Positions 1 through 6,362 are shown, counted from the first letter of the stretch. The stretch is 6,617 nt of DNA from CAYOVG01 sp964407285 (GCA_964407285.1 CAYOVG010000373.1:1-6617), one strand, 5' to 3'. A program made the numbers and translations. Notes: a model not told the origin generated them from the sequence alone.

Positions 1-795
1 CAGAAAGGCCAGATCCACCGCGCCGATTCTCAGTTCGTGCTCGAGCGAATGCAGGCCCTTGAGCAGGTTGACGATGTGTTCCTTGTTCTGCTGAATCAGG
101 TTCTTGTATTCCTCTTCCTCGTCGGCAGTGAGGCCCCGGGAGAGAATAGCCGTCTGCATCATCTTGTTGTGCTCGTCGAGACGCTCCACCTCTTCCAGTA
201 TCCGGATGACCCGGCTCCGGTGCGTCTCCTCCTCTTCCGGACTCATCTCCTCATCCGCTTCCTTCACCACCTCCTGGAACCGGATTGTACAGTCCTCGAG
301 CTTCTTGCGCAGGTTCATGATCTCCTTGACGCCTATGGACGACTCCATAAGAGCATTGAAGACTTCACGCTCGCCCGCCTCGATCCGCTTGGCGATCTCC
401 ACCTCCCCTTCCCGCGTGAGCAGGCAAACCTGGCCCATCTCACGTAAATACATCTTCACGGGATCGGTAACTCGACTGGCGGTATCCGCCTCAACCTGAA
501 ACTCCTCCTCATCTTCATCGCCAAGGGAATCGGCATCCAGCCCGCTGCTATCATGGACAACCTGGACCTGCTGCTCCGAATCGACGATCTCGATGTCCAT
601 CTCGTCGAAAATCATCATCATATCGTCGAGTTTTTCCGGTGACACGAGATCTTCGGGCAGGGCCTCATTAACCTCATCATAGGTAAGATAGCCTTTCTCC
701 TTGCCCACCGTGATGAGGCGTTTGAGATCGTCCATCTCAGGCTTGGAAAAGGATGAATCGCGTCTTTCCTTCATCTCTTTGTCTGTCATCTGCAT
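1..795 (-). CDS. rpoD: RNA polymerase primary sigma factor RpoD (sigma-70), amino-terminal part
   Basis: This is the housekeeping sigma factor, which directs core RNA polymerase to -10/-35 promoters. Only the first 265 codons are present; the frame is open through the left edge. Residues about 22-70 look like region 1.1, including GYLTYDEVNEALPEDL. An acidic stretch follows (GDEDEEEF at 92-99). Residues about 110-142 are a textbook region 1.2 (DPVKMYLREMG, LLTREGEVEIAKRIEAGE). The remainder is the Glu-rich, helical non-conserved region. Regions 2 to 4, which bind core and DNA, lie outside the window. The ATG at 793-795 has GGGAG at 801-805, five bases upstream, overlapping the dnaG stop. A second in-frame ATG at 787-789 gives a protein two residues shorter. 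The gene starts nine bases after dnaG, so the two are surely co-transcribed. The family call is very secure. Confidence 0.97.
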   Translation of the reverse strand, partial: MQMTDKEMKERRDSSFSKPEMDDLKRLITVGKEKGYLTYDEVNEALPEDLVSPEKLDDMMMIFDEMDIEIVDSEQQVQVVHDSSGLDADSLGDEDEEEFQVEADTASRVTDPVKMYLREMGQVCLLTREGEVEIAKRIEAGEREVFNALMESSIGVKEIMNLRKKLEDCTIRFQEVVKEADEEMSPEEEETHRSRVIRILEEVERLDEHNKMMQTAILSRGLTADEEEEYKNLIQQNKEHIVNLLKGLHSLEHELRIGAVDLAFL

Positions 796-800
796 TGTCA

Positions 801-805
801 CTCCC
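801..805 (-). promoter_or_regulatory. Shine-Dalgarno of rpoD overlapping the dnaG stop
   Basis: The minus strand reads TAGGGAGTGACAATG. The dnaG TAG stop (805-807) shares a base with the GGGAG ribosome binding site of rpoD, and the ATG follows five bases later. This supports the start at 795. It is also an arrangement in which ribosomes finishing dnaG could re-initiate on rpoD. Confidence 0.7.
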
Positions 806-2613
806 TAAGCGTTTTCCGGTCTATCCTTCGTCTTCTTCTTCGCGGAAGAAAGACCCTGGATCTGTTCCAGGAGCAGGCGAACCTGATCCTTATCGCCCTG
901 CTGCTCCGCCTTCCTAAGGGCTTCGCGCAGACTTGGAGGTTTCTTCTTCTCTTCCCGTTCCAGCACCACCCCCAACCGGTCTTTCAGGTGCAGACGGGCG
1001 CTGTTTATGTCTCCAAATGAATCCCATTCCATGAGGATTCGAGTAAAAAGCTCCTTGAGCTCCCGGCTCGGAAGCGATTCATAAACGGCCGTCGCCTCGA
1101 ACGCCCCCCGTGGTGGATGGGGAGACCGCAAGAGCGTTTCCGCAATGATCCGAAGCGGCTCCGGTTCAAAATGCCCTACTGCGCCCGAAGCGCCCACATC
1201 ACCAATCAATTCCGGATATCTCACCATCAGAAAGAGAATGATCTCTTCGGGCGAGCGCGCCGATTGGCCCCGGGGCGTAGGGGCGAACCCCGCGGGGTTT
1301 ACCCCCGTGGAGGCGAACCGCCTGTTCGGAGCACGATATTTGCCTTGAAGCTGCTCCTCGATCGCCTTCTCCGAGATGGAAAGGCGGTCGGCCACGAGCC
1401 TCAAACATTCCGACTTCAGCACGGGCTGAACCATGGACAGGTACACGGGTTCGATTTCCGCCAGCACCCTCGCCTTCCCCCCGCTCGTACCATCCCAGCT
1501 GTCCAGCATCTGCCCGATCACATGGGCGGCAAGATCTTTGCGCTGTTGCACCAGCCTGTCGAATTCCTCGATTCCCTTCGCTTTCAGGAAATCATCCGGG
1601 TCCATCCCCCGCGGAAGCTGAAGGCACGATACGGCCAGTTGCTCCTTGAAAAAAAGCGGCGCAGCCCGCGCCATGGCTCTTTGCCCCGCCGGGTCGGCAT
1701 CGTAGAGAAGGATGACCTCGTCGGCAATCCTGGCCAAAAGCCTTACCTGGTGAGGAGTCAGGGCCGTGCCCAGCGTCGCCGCCACCCGGTGGAACCCTCG
1801 GGCGTGAAACGCCAGCAAATCCATGTACCCTTCCACCAGAACCACCTGCCGTACCCGCCTGCACGCCTCGCGCGCCGTCGCCATCTGGTAGAGCATCCGG
1901 CCCTTGTGGTGGACCGGAGTCTCCGGACTGTTGAGGTACTTGGGTTCGGACCCGTCCAGGCTTCTTCCCCCGAAAGCCGCGATTCTCTCTCGATCGTCCG
2001 CTATCGGAAAAATCAGCCGGCGCCGAAAACGGTCGTAGTACCGGCCGTCGGTATGTTTGATGAGCACTCCCGCGGTGACGCCGAGGTCGGGATCGATACC
2101 GGATTTCTTGAGGTGCTGCAGCAGGCCGTCCCAGCGGTTGGGAGCATAGCCCAGGCGCTGGGCCTCGATGACGGATTCGGGCAAAGCACGCATCTGGAGG
2201 TACTCACGCGCCTCCTTGCCCTCCTGGCTATGATGGAGCTGATCATAAAAAAAATCTGCAACCGATTTGAGAATGTGGTAAAGTCTGTTCCGGTCGTCAT
2301 GTGCGTCACGTGTCGATTGATCCTGCCGGGGCAGAGGAATCCCATAGCGATCGGCCAGGTGCTTCAGGGCATCGCCGAAGGGCAAATTCTGATATCGCAT
2401 GACGAATGTCAGCACGTCCCCTCCGGCCCCGCATCCGAAGCAATGGAAAAACTGGTTCCGGCTGTCCACATGGAACGAAGCCGTCTTTTCCTGGTGAAAA
2501 GGACACAGCCCCACATGGCGGCTTCCAACGCGGCGCAACTGGACCACCTGACCAATAACATCAACAATATCAACCGAATGTTTCACCTGAGCGGCTATTT
2601 CCGAAACACTCAT
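805..2613 (-). CDS. dnaG: DNA primase DnaG
   Basis: DnaG synthesises the RNA primers for Okazaki fragments and is recruited to the fork by DnaB helicase. With the ATG at 2611-2613 the protein is 602 residues, a normal length. The amino-terminal zinc-binding domain has the CPFH and HCFGCG motifs (Cys37, His40, Cys58, Cys61). The polymerase core carries YDRFRRRLIFPI (about 193-204) and FGGRSLDGSEPKYLNSPET. The TOPRIM metal-binding residues are in VEGYMD (Glu261) and YDADPAG (Asp305, Asp307). A Pro/Gly-rich linker at about 430-455 leads to the DnaB-binding domain, which ends in a lysine-rich tail. The linker is odd because it is encoded by a palindromic, REP-like sequence (1267-1320). A GTG at 2638-2640 would add nine residues but has no clear ribosome site; the ATG has a purine-rich stretch (GGAGAGCGAG) upstream and fits the family start better. 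The stop is TAG. Downstream is rpoD. Confidence 0.97.
   Translation of the reverse strand: MSVSEIAAQVKHSVDIVDVIGQVVQLRRVGSRHVGLCPFHQEKTASFHVDSRNQFFHCFGCGAGGDVLTFVMRYQNLPFGDALKHLADRYGIPLPRQDQSTRDAHDDRNRLYHILKSVADFFYDQLHHSQEGKEAREYLQMRALPESVIEAQRLGYAPNRWDGLLQHLKKSGIDPDLGVTAGVLIKHTDGRYYDRFRRRLIFPIADDRERIAAFGGRSLDGSEPKYLNSPETPVHHKGRMLYQMATAREACRRVRQVVLVEGYMDLLAFHARGFHRVAATLGTALTPHQVRLLARIADEVILLYDADPAGQRAMARAAPLFFKEQLAVSCLQLPRGMDPDDFLKAKGIEEFDRLVQQRKDLAAHVIGQMLDSWDGTSGGKARVLAEIEPVYLSMVQPVLKSECLRLVADRLSISEKAIEEQLQGKYRAPNRRFASTGVNPAGFAPTPRGQSARSPEEIILFLMVRYPELIGDVGASGAVGHFEPEPLRIIAETLLRSPHPPRGAFEATAVYESLPSRELKELFTRILMEWDSFGDINSARLHLKDRLGVVLEREEKKKPPSLREALRKAEQQGDKDQVRLLLEQIQGLSSAKKKTKDRPENA
1267..1320. 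repeat. REP-like palindromic element inside dnaG (linker coding)
   Basis: The core is a perfect 14-bp palindrome, AACCCCGCGGGGTT, at 1286-1299. It is flanked on the left by GTAG (1277-1280) and GGGG/CCCC arms that extend the hairpin imperfectly. A separate perfect palindrome, GCCCCGGGGC, lies at 1267-1276. The motif GGCGAACC occurs in the core (1282-1289) and again at 1312-1319. The element stays in frame with dnaG and encodes NPAGF (residues 439-443) within the flexible linker before the DnaB-binding domain. The palindromes are seen directly; calling this a decayed mobile REP-like copy is inference. Confidence 0.5.
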
Positions 2614-2667
2614 AGATGACGGCTCGCTCTCCGCTAACACCCGATGTGGCTATCCGCAAACCCTAGA

Positions 2668-2696
2668 TCTTTATCCAATTGGGATGGCTAAATCAA
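2668..2696 (-). promoter_or_regulatory. Possible sigma-70 promoter of dnaG-rpoD
   Basis: The minus strand has TTGATT (2691-2696) as a -35 candidate and TAAAGA (2668-2673) 17 bases later as a -10 candidate. Four and three of six bases match the consensus respectively. It lies about 55 bp before the dnaG ATG and just downstream of the terminator-like hairpin, which is a sensible place for a private dnaG promoter. The match is weak. Confidence 0.3.
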
Positions 2697-2708
2697 GGGG
2701 TCTGAACC

Positions 2709-2739
2709 AAAAAACCCGTCTCGCCGTACCTGCGGCGGG
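2709..2739 (-). terminator. Terminator or attenuator-like hairpin ahead of dnaG
   Basis: On the minus strand, CCCG pairs with CGGG around an inner GC stem (alternatively CGCCG with CGGCG), followed directly by six T (2709-2714). It reads toward dnaG, so it could end or attenuate transcription arriving from hisA-yqeY. An upstream CGGG (2744-2747) can compete for the same CCCG (2736-2739), giving a possible small attenuator switch. The stem is bulged, so strength is uncertain. Confidence 0.45.
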
Positions 2740-2810
2740 AAAACCCGTATTATTCGCAAACAATTACGCCCACCCGCCCGCACCTCACACTGTAACCGCT
2801 CCACATGGGT

Positions 2811-2839
2811 AGCGTTTTTCGTACAAGGCACAAAACGCT
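2811..2839. repeat. Inverted repeat AGCGTTTT / AAAACGCT
   Basis: Two perfect 8-bp arms (2811-2818 and 2832-2839) are separated by 13 bases. There is no T run beyond the stem on either strand, so it is not a canonical terminator. It may be an operator or a structured part of the dnaG leader. Confidence 0.4.
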
Positions 2840-2912
2840 TATGCACGGATCAGGCCGCAATCCCATCAAGCGCTCGGATTTACAATATTTTCCCGGTCCA
2901 CTGCCTGCAACC

Positions 2913-2937
2913 GCGCTCCGGACGGCCTCCGGCGCGC
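2913..2937. repeat. GC-rich hairpin in the yqeY-dnaG gap
   Basis: GCGC and CCGGA on the left pair with TCCGG and GCGC on the right, around a five-base CGGCC loop, with one T/C mismatch. That makes nine GC-rich pairs. No T run follows on either strand. Function is unknown. Confidence 0.4.
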
Positions 2938-3105
2938 CGCTCTTCCCACACGCTGCTCATCGCAATTGCGGCAGGCCCCTCCCGTTCCGGTCCGCCCTCC
3001 ACGTCATATTCCCGCTTCACCGACAGACATGGCCCGTTTGCGTCACTGCCATGACAATAGCCGACATTCAACCGTCAACCCGGCGGCGGATGCCCGGAAA
3101 CAACT

Positions 3106-3555
3106 CTACCCACCCTGCAGCCTTCGCCGCACCAGTTCATTCACCTGCTTCCCGTCGGCCTTTCCGGCCACTTTGGGCATTACGGCCTTCATGACCTTCC
3201 CCACATCCTGAACGCTGTGAGCCCCCACTTCCTGAACCGTCTCATCGACCAGTTTCTCCAGAGCGTCAAGGGGCAACTGCTCCGGCAGAAAAGCCTGAAG
3301 CACCAGGATCTCCGCCTCCTCCTTCTCCGCCAGGTCCTTGCGTCCGCCTTTCAGGTACTGCTCCACGGAATCCTTCCGCTGCTTCACCTGAGAGGAGATG
3401 ATCTGCTGAATCTCGGTATCGTCCGGAGGTCTTCGAAGCTCCTTCTCCTTGTTCTTCATAGCCGTAAGCAGCATACGGATAGCCGTTCTCCTGGTTTCAT
3501 CCTTCTCCCGGATCGCATTCTTCAACTCAGATTCGATGCGTTGCTGCAGTTCCAT
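3106..3555 (-). CDS. yqeY: GatB/YqeY domain protein
   Basis: This is a 149-residue stand-alone YqeY protein, the usual family length, related to the carboxy-terminal domain of the GatB subunit of tRNA-dependent amidotransferase. Its exact role is unknown; tRNA-linked functions are suspected from the GatB homology. The amino-terminal helical half carries AIREKDETRRTAIRMLLTA (about 14-32), QVKQRKDSVEQY and AFLPEQL (88-94). The carboxy-terminal half has VGKVMKAVMPKVAGKADGKQV, the domain's typical ending. The ATG at 3553-3555 follows a perfect AGGAGG (3565-3570) at nine bases, so the 48-codon upstream extension of the frame is not used. The stop is TAG. It lies 34 bp after hisA and upstream of dnaG-rpoD, its common neighbourhood in many bacteria. 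Confidence 0.93.
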   Translation of the reverse strand: MELQQRIESELKNAIREKDETRRTAIRMLLTAMKNKEKELRRPPDDTEIQQIISSQVKQRKDSVEQYLKGGRKDLAEKEEAEILVLQAFLPEQLPLDALEKLVDETVQEVGAHSVQDVGKVMKAVMPKVAGKADGKQVNELVRRRLQGG

Positions 3556-3564
3556 TGGTTTCGA

Positions 3565-3570
3565 CCTCCT
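3565..3570 (-). promoter_or_regulatory. Shine-Dalgarno of yqeY
   Basis: A perfect AGGAGG on the minus strand, nine bases before the ATG at 3555. It fixes the start and excludes the longer frame reaching 3699, which would overlap the end of hisA. Confidence 0.85.
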
Positions 3571-3589
3571 GTGTTTTTTGTGCAAGCGG

Positions 3590-4330
3590 CTAACGGGAAC
3601 CCGCGCGAGCCCGTACGAATTCCAGCGCCTCCCGCAGGTCGAGGGTGGCGTTGTAGAGCGCTCTTCCCGTGATGACCCCTTCAAGCCCGAGGGGAACAAG
3701 GGGCAGCAAGGCTTCGATGTCTTTCAGCGACGCCACGCCTCCGGATGCGATCACCGGGATATCGGTGGATTCAAGCAACCTCCTGGTGGCTTCGACATTT
3801 ACGCCCGACTGCATGCCGTCGCGGGAAATATCGGTATAGATGATGGCGGCGATGGGCAGGCCGCCGAAACGGTTCGCCAGAGATATCACGTCCGTGCTCG
3901 TGGACTCCTTCCACCCTTCGATGGCCGCCATGCCGTCCCGGGCGTCGATGCCGAGCGCGACGCGTCCCGGGAATCGCCCGCAGGCTTCCTCCATGATGTC
4001 GGGCCGACGGAGCGCCGCGGTCCCTATGATCACCCGCCGCACCCCGGATTCCAGGTAGCTTTCGATGGTCTCCATGTTCCTGATCCCTCCCCCCACCTGT
4101 ATGGGAATGGAGACGGCCCCGGCGATCGCGCCGACCGCTTCCCGGTTCCGGGGACTCTTGCTGAAGGCCCCGTCGAGGTCGACCACGTGAAGCCAGCTCG
4201 CCCCCTCCTGTTCCCATCGCTTCGCCATGGCGGCGGGATCTTTTCCGTACACCGTCGCCCGGTCCGGGTCGCCCTGCATGAGGCGCACGCACAGACCCTC
4301 CTTGAGGTCAATCGCAGGAAATATAATCAT
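3590..4330 (-). CDS. hisA: Phosphoribosylformimino-5-aminoimidazole carboxamide ribotide isomerase HisA
   Basis: HisA catalyses the Amadori isomerisation of ProFAR to PRFAR, the fourth step of histidine synthesis, as a cytosolic (beta/alpha)8 barrel. The 246-residue length is typical. The opening MIIFPAIDLKEG holds the catalytic Asp8. GIDARDG supplies the second catalytic Asp129. QVGGGIR (78-84), VIIGTAAL (100-107), YTDISRDGM (165-173) and VIASGGV (193-199) form the phosphate-binding and active-site loops. SISRDGM-type loop 5 and both Asp residues match HisA rather than HisF. The ATG at 4328-4330 has AAGGA (4339-4343) eight bases upstream, so the frame's 77-codon extension to 4561 is not coding. 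The stop is TAG. No other his gene is in view; it pairs with yqeY, 34 bp downstream, probably in one transcript. Confidence 0.96.
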   Translation of the reverse strand: MIIFPAIDLKEGLCVRLMQGDPDRATVYGKDPAAMAKRWEQEGASWLHVVDLDGAFSKSPRNREAVGAIAGAVSIPIQVGGGIRNMETIESYLESGVRRVIIGTAALRRPDIMEEACGRFPGRVALGIDARDGMAAIEGWKESTSTDVISLANRFGGLPIAAIIYTDISRDGMQSGVNVEATRRLLESTDIPVIASGGVASLKDIEALLPLVPLGLEGVITGRALYNATLDLREALEFVRARAGSR

Positions 4331-4377
4331 TGTTTCGTTCCTTCGGCATTGCAGGTAAAGTTGCTTGACACGCGTCG

Positions 4378-4409
4378 CCGGATGCCGGGCGAAAGCCCGA
4401 TGCATCCGG
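4378..4409. repeat. REP-like hairpin upstream of hisA
   Basis: An outer 8-bp stem, CCGGATGC with GCATCCGG, encloses CGGGC-GAAA-GCCCG with a two-base bulge, giving 13 base pairs capped by a GNRA-type loop. No T run follows on either strand, so it is not a standard terminator. It resembles enterobacterial REP sequences, which share a GCCGGATGC foot, a GGCG core and an ATCCGG closing arm. Related fragments lie at 4588-4606 (CATCCGGTA and an inverted GGATGCCGGG) and at 3088-3097 (GGATGCCCGG). Confidence 0.6.
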
Positions 4410-4490
4410 TAATCCGATATTCTCCCGATCCCGACTGCACGAAAGGTATTTGAGAACGCAATTATGCAACCAATCAGGGAAGAGCAATAT

Positions 4491-4510
4491 TTTGTGCGGT
4501 AAAGCACAAA
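4491..4510. promoter_or_regulatory. CRP/FNR-like dyad upstream of hisA
   Basis: A perfect 7-bp inverted repeat, TTTGTGC-N6-GCACAAA. The inner TGTGC-N6-GCACA has the half-site spacing of CRP/FNR-family operators (TGTGA-N6-TCACA). On the minus strand it lies between weak -35 (TTGCTT) and -10 (AATATT) candidates spaced 17 bases apart. It is about 160 bp before the hisA ATG, in the gap after the thioesterase gene. The dyad is seen directly; regulator identity is inference. Confidence 0.4.
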
Positions 4511-4616
4511 GCAACCCGATTGAGACTCCGGCCGTCTGCTCCGCACGATCTTCAGCGGCATGCTCGACGCCGGGCCGGGACGACCTTCATCCGGTACCCG
4601 GCATCCAGTATCCTCT

Positions 4617-5018
4617 TCAAGCCGCGCCGAGCACTTTTCGCAAAATCTCCGGCGGCCTCATCACTTTCAAGTCGTTGTCGGTACATACGTGTACCGTGTA
4701 CCCGGTGGCCAGCAAATCTCCGTTCGATTCCCGATGGAGTTCGTACTCGAAGCGCAACCGGGCCTGTCCTTCGAAGGAGAAGGACGTGGAAATGACGACA
4801 ACGTCATCGTAGAAGGCCGGCTTCACATACCGGCAGTGCACCTCGATGACCGGCAGATAGATGCCGCCGCTCTCCTCCAGTTCCCGGTAGCTCATCCCCC
4901 CGGCACGAAACAGTTCGGCCCGCCCCATCTCGAACCATCTGAGGAAATTCCCATGGTAGGCCTGTCCCATACGGTCGGTATCGGCGTAGAGGACCCTGAC
5001 TTGAGCCTGTGCAGCCAT
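4617..5018 (-). CDS. Acyl-CoA thioesterase, YbgC/FadM (4HBT hotdog) family
   Basis: This protein likely hydrolyses acyl-CoA thioesters; the acyl chain cannot be told from sequence. It is 133 residues, normal for a single hotdog domain. The signature YADTDRMGQAYHGNFLRWFE spans about 11-30. Asp15 corresponds to the catalytic aspartate of 4-hydroxybenzoyl-CoA thioesterase, and YHGNFLRWFE is the central hotdog helix. GIYLPVIEVHCRYVKPAFYDD (about 52-72) is the family's second conserved block. The ATG at 5016-5018 has AGGA (5028-5031) nine bases upstream. A TTG three codons earlier (5025-5027) would abut the ribosome site and is unlikely. There are no tol-pal genes beside it, so the Tol-Pal-associated YbgC role is not supported. 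It follows apgM after a 98-bp gap and precedes a 286-bp gap. Confidence 0.92.
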   Translation of the reverse strand: MAAQAQVRVLYADTDRMGQAYHGNFLRWFEMGRAELFRAGGMSYRELEESGGIYLPVIEVHCRYVKPAFYDDVVVISTSFSFEGQARLRFEYELHRESNGDLLATGYTVHVCTDNDLKVMRPPEILRKVLGAA

Positions 5019-5027
5019 GCAAAACAA

Positions 5028-5031
5028 TCCT
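5028..5031 (-). promoter_or_regulatory. Shine-Dalgarno deciding the thioesterase start
   Basis: AGGA on the minus strand lies nine bases before the ATG at 5018 but touches the alternative TTG at 5027. It therefore favours the ATG and a 133-residue product. Confidence 0.6.
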
Positions 5032-5116
5032 GTCGCTTAAACGGAATCAATAGAACAAGGGCAGCCTGATAGGTCGTGGAGCGGATGCGATTCGGAATCG
5101 ATCCAATAGCGAACGG

Positions 5117-6355
5117 CTATTGTCGAGCAGGCTTCCCGATAAGCAAATTGAAAAGATCGACCCCGCTTCCGGCTTCCCACGCCGCACCCGCTGCCGTGCG
5201 TTCGCAAAAGGTAGCGGCGGCGGCTTCCGAGGGGGGATGCTCGGCCAGGGCGCTCAACCGCTCGACCAGCAGGAACGGAGCCGGGTCCGTGGAGTGCGTC
5301 CGTTTGCTTATGGGAGTGAGATGGTCCATGCCGACGAAGAGGCGAACTCGCGGATACCGCATCGCCCCTTCCACCACCGGACCGACCACTTTTTCGTCGA
5401 AAGCTTCGATGGCTTCTATTTTCTTCGCCAGACTTCCCTCATGGCTCGCCTCATCGGGGGCTTCGATATGAACGTAGACGAACTGTCCCGTTTCCAGGGA
5501 CCTGAGGGCCGCTTCCACCTTTCCCGCGTAGTTGGTATCCAGGTATCCCGTGGCGCCGGGCACGGCGATGGGATCGAGCCCGGCATGGACGCCCAGGCCC
5601 TTGAGCAGGTCCACGGCTGAAATCATCGCCCCGGAGAGGCCGAATTTCTCCTTGAGAGAAGGCATGGAGGGCGCCCTCCCCTGCCCCCAGAGCCATACGG
5701 CATTGGCGGGACGCCGGCCGTCGGCGGTCCGGTTCGCGTTCACGGGGTGGCCGGCCAGGATGGCCGCGGCTTTCTCCCTGAACGCCAGGAGAACCGGTTC
5801 TTGCCGGTAACATGCCGCGTAGGGTTCGGCGGGCTCACCGGTGATGTCGTGGGGCGGCGTGGTGGCGACAGCGGCGTTCCCTCCGGCCCAGACCAAAAGA
5901 TGCCTGTAGCCCACGCCGGGATACAACTTGAGGGGCGTGCCCGCGACGGCCTCCTGCAATGCGGAAATCAGCGCATGCGCCTCGGGAGTCGTTATGTGCC
6001 CGGCGGAATAATCCCCCATCCGGACGACGCCCTTTGCATCCGTATCGAGGGTCACCAGGTTGCAGCGATACGCAATGTCGTCGGGACCGAGTCGAATTCC
6101 CATGCTGGCCGCTTCCAGGGGGGCCCGTCCCGTGTGGTGCGTTGCCGGATCGTAACCCAGCAGGCTCATGTTCGCGACATCGCTGCCGGGTTCCATACCC
6201 TCGGGGATCGTCCGCACCAGCCCCTGGCGTCCGATGGCCGCGAGCCGATCCATATTGGGCGTACGGGCGGCTTCCAGGGGCGTCTTTCCGCCGAGTTCCC
6301 CGATGGGGTAGTCCCCCATGCCGTCTCCCACCAGAACAACGTACTTCCACTCCAT
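5117..6355 (-). CDS. apgM: ApgM-family cofactor-independent phosphoglycerate mutase homologue (possible homoserine kinase)
   Basis: This is an alkaline-phosphatase-superfamily protein of the archaeal-type iPGM family, 412 residues, normal length. YVVLVGDGMGDYPI (5-18) supplies the first metal-binding Asp11. GSDVANMSLLGYDP (57-70) contains the nucleophile Ser58. EAPDEASHEG (298-307) gives Asp301 and His305. GMDHLTP (342-348) gives Asp344 and His345, and His354 follows in KRTHSTDP. The catalytic set looks complete. The ATG at 6353-6355 follows GGGAG at seven bases; a TTG six codons upstream (6371-6373) is disfavoured. The stop is TAG. It begins 21 bp after the hom stop. Members of this family beside threonine genes have been proposed to act as homoserine kinase (TIGR02535-type) in bacteria lacking ThrB. 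That fits the context, but glycolytic phosphoglycerate mutase activity cannot be excluded. Confidence 0.9.
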   Translation of the reverse strand: MEWKYVVLVGDGMGDYPIGELGGKTPLEAARTPNMDRLAAIGRQGLVRTIPEGMEPGSDVANMSLLGYDPATHHTGRAPLEAASMGIRLGPDDIAYRCNLVTLDTDAKGVVRMGDYSAGHITTPEAHALISALQEAVAGTPLKLYPGVGYRHLLVWAGGNAAVATTPPHDITGEPAEPYAACYRQEPVLLAFREKAAAILAGHPVNANRTADGRRPANAVWLWGQGRAPSMPSLKEKFGLSGAMISAVDLLKGLGVHAGLDPIAVPGATGYLDTNYAGKVEAALRSLETGQFVYVHIEAPDEASHEGSLAKKIEAIEAFDEKVVGPVVEGAMRYPRVRLFVGMDHLTPISKRTHSTDPAPFLLVERLSALAEHPPSEAAAATFCERTAAGAAWEAGSGVDLFNLLIGKPARQ

Positions 6356-6362
6356 TTTCGTG

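Larger units (their letters stand above)
2614..3105. other. Intergenic region between yqeY and dnaG, several inverted repeats
   Basis: This 492-bp stretch separates the yqeY stop from the dnaG start. I find no convincing gene: a 63-codon minus-strand frame (2880-3071) starts with TTG and lacks a ribosome site, and a plus-strand frame (2805-3194) runs antisense into yqeY. From high to low coordinates it holds a GGATGCCCGG motif near the yqeY stop, a GC-rich hairpin (2913-2937), an 8-bp inverted repeat (2811-2839), a terminator-like hairpin with a T run (2709-2739) and a possible promoter (2668-2696). It most likely acts as the leader and control region of dnaG-rpoD. Confidence 0.6.

Noticed and set aside
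1117..2619. 500-codon plus-strand open frame opposite dnaG
   Set aside because: It lies fully antisense to a clear dnaG and is rich in Arg/Pro/His with no recognisable domain. Long antisense frames are common opposite GC-rich genes.
2880..3071. 63-codon minus-strand frame in the yqeY-dnaG gap
   Set aside because: It starts with TTG, has no ribosome binding site and matches no family I recognise. It has little stop pressure in GC-rich DNA, so I treat it as chance.
3449..4453. 334-codon plus-strand open frame opposite yqeY and hisA
   Set aside because: It is antisense to two well-supported genes, has low-complexity composition and no family signature.
4331..4561. Upstream extension of the hisA frame by 77 codons
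   Set aside because: The extension precedes the canonical MIIFPAIDL start, runs through the hairpin and dyad, and the ATG at 4330 has its own AAGGA site.
5088..5100. Short dyad CGATTC-G-GAATCG after apgM
   Set aside because: Only six bp per arm with a one-base centre and no T run. It is too short to call a terminator or operator.
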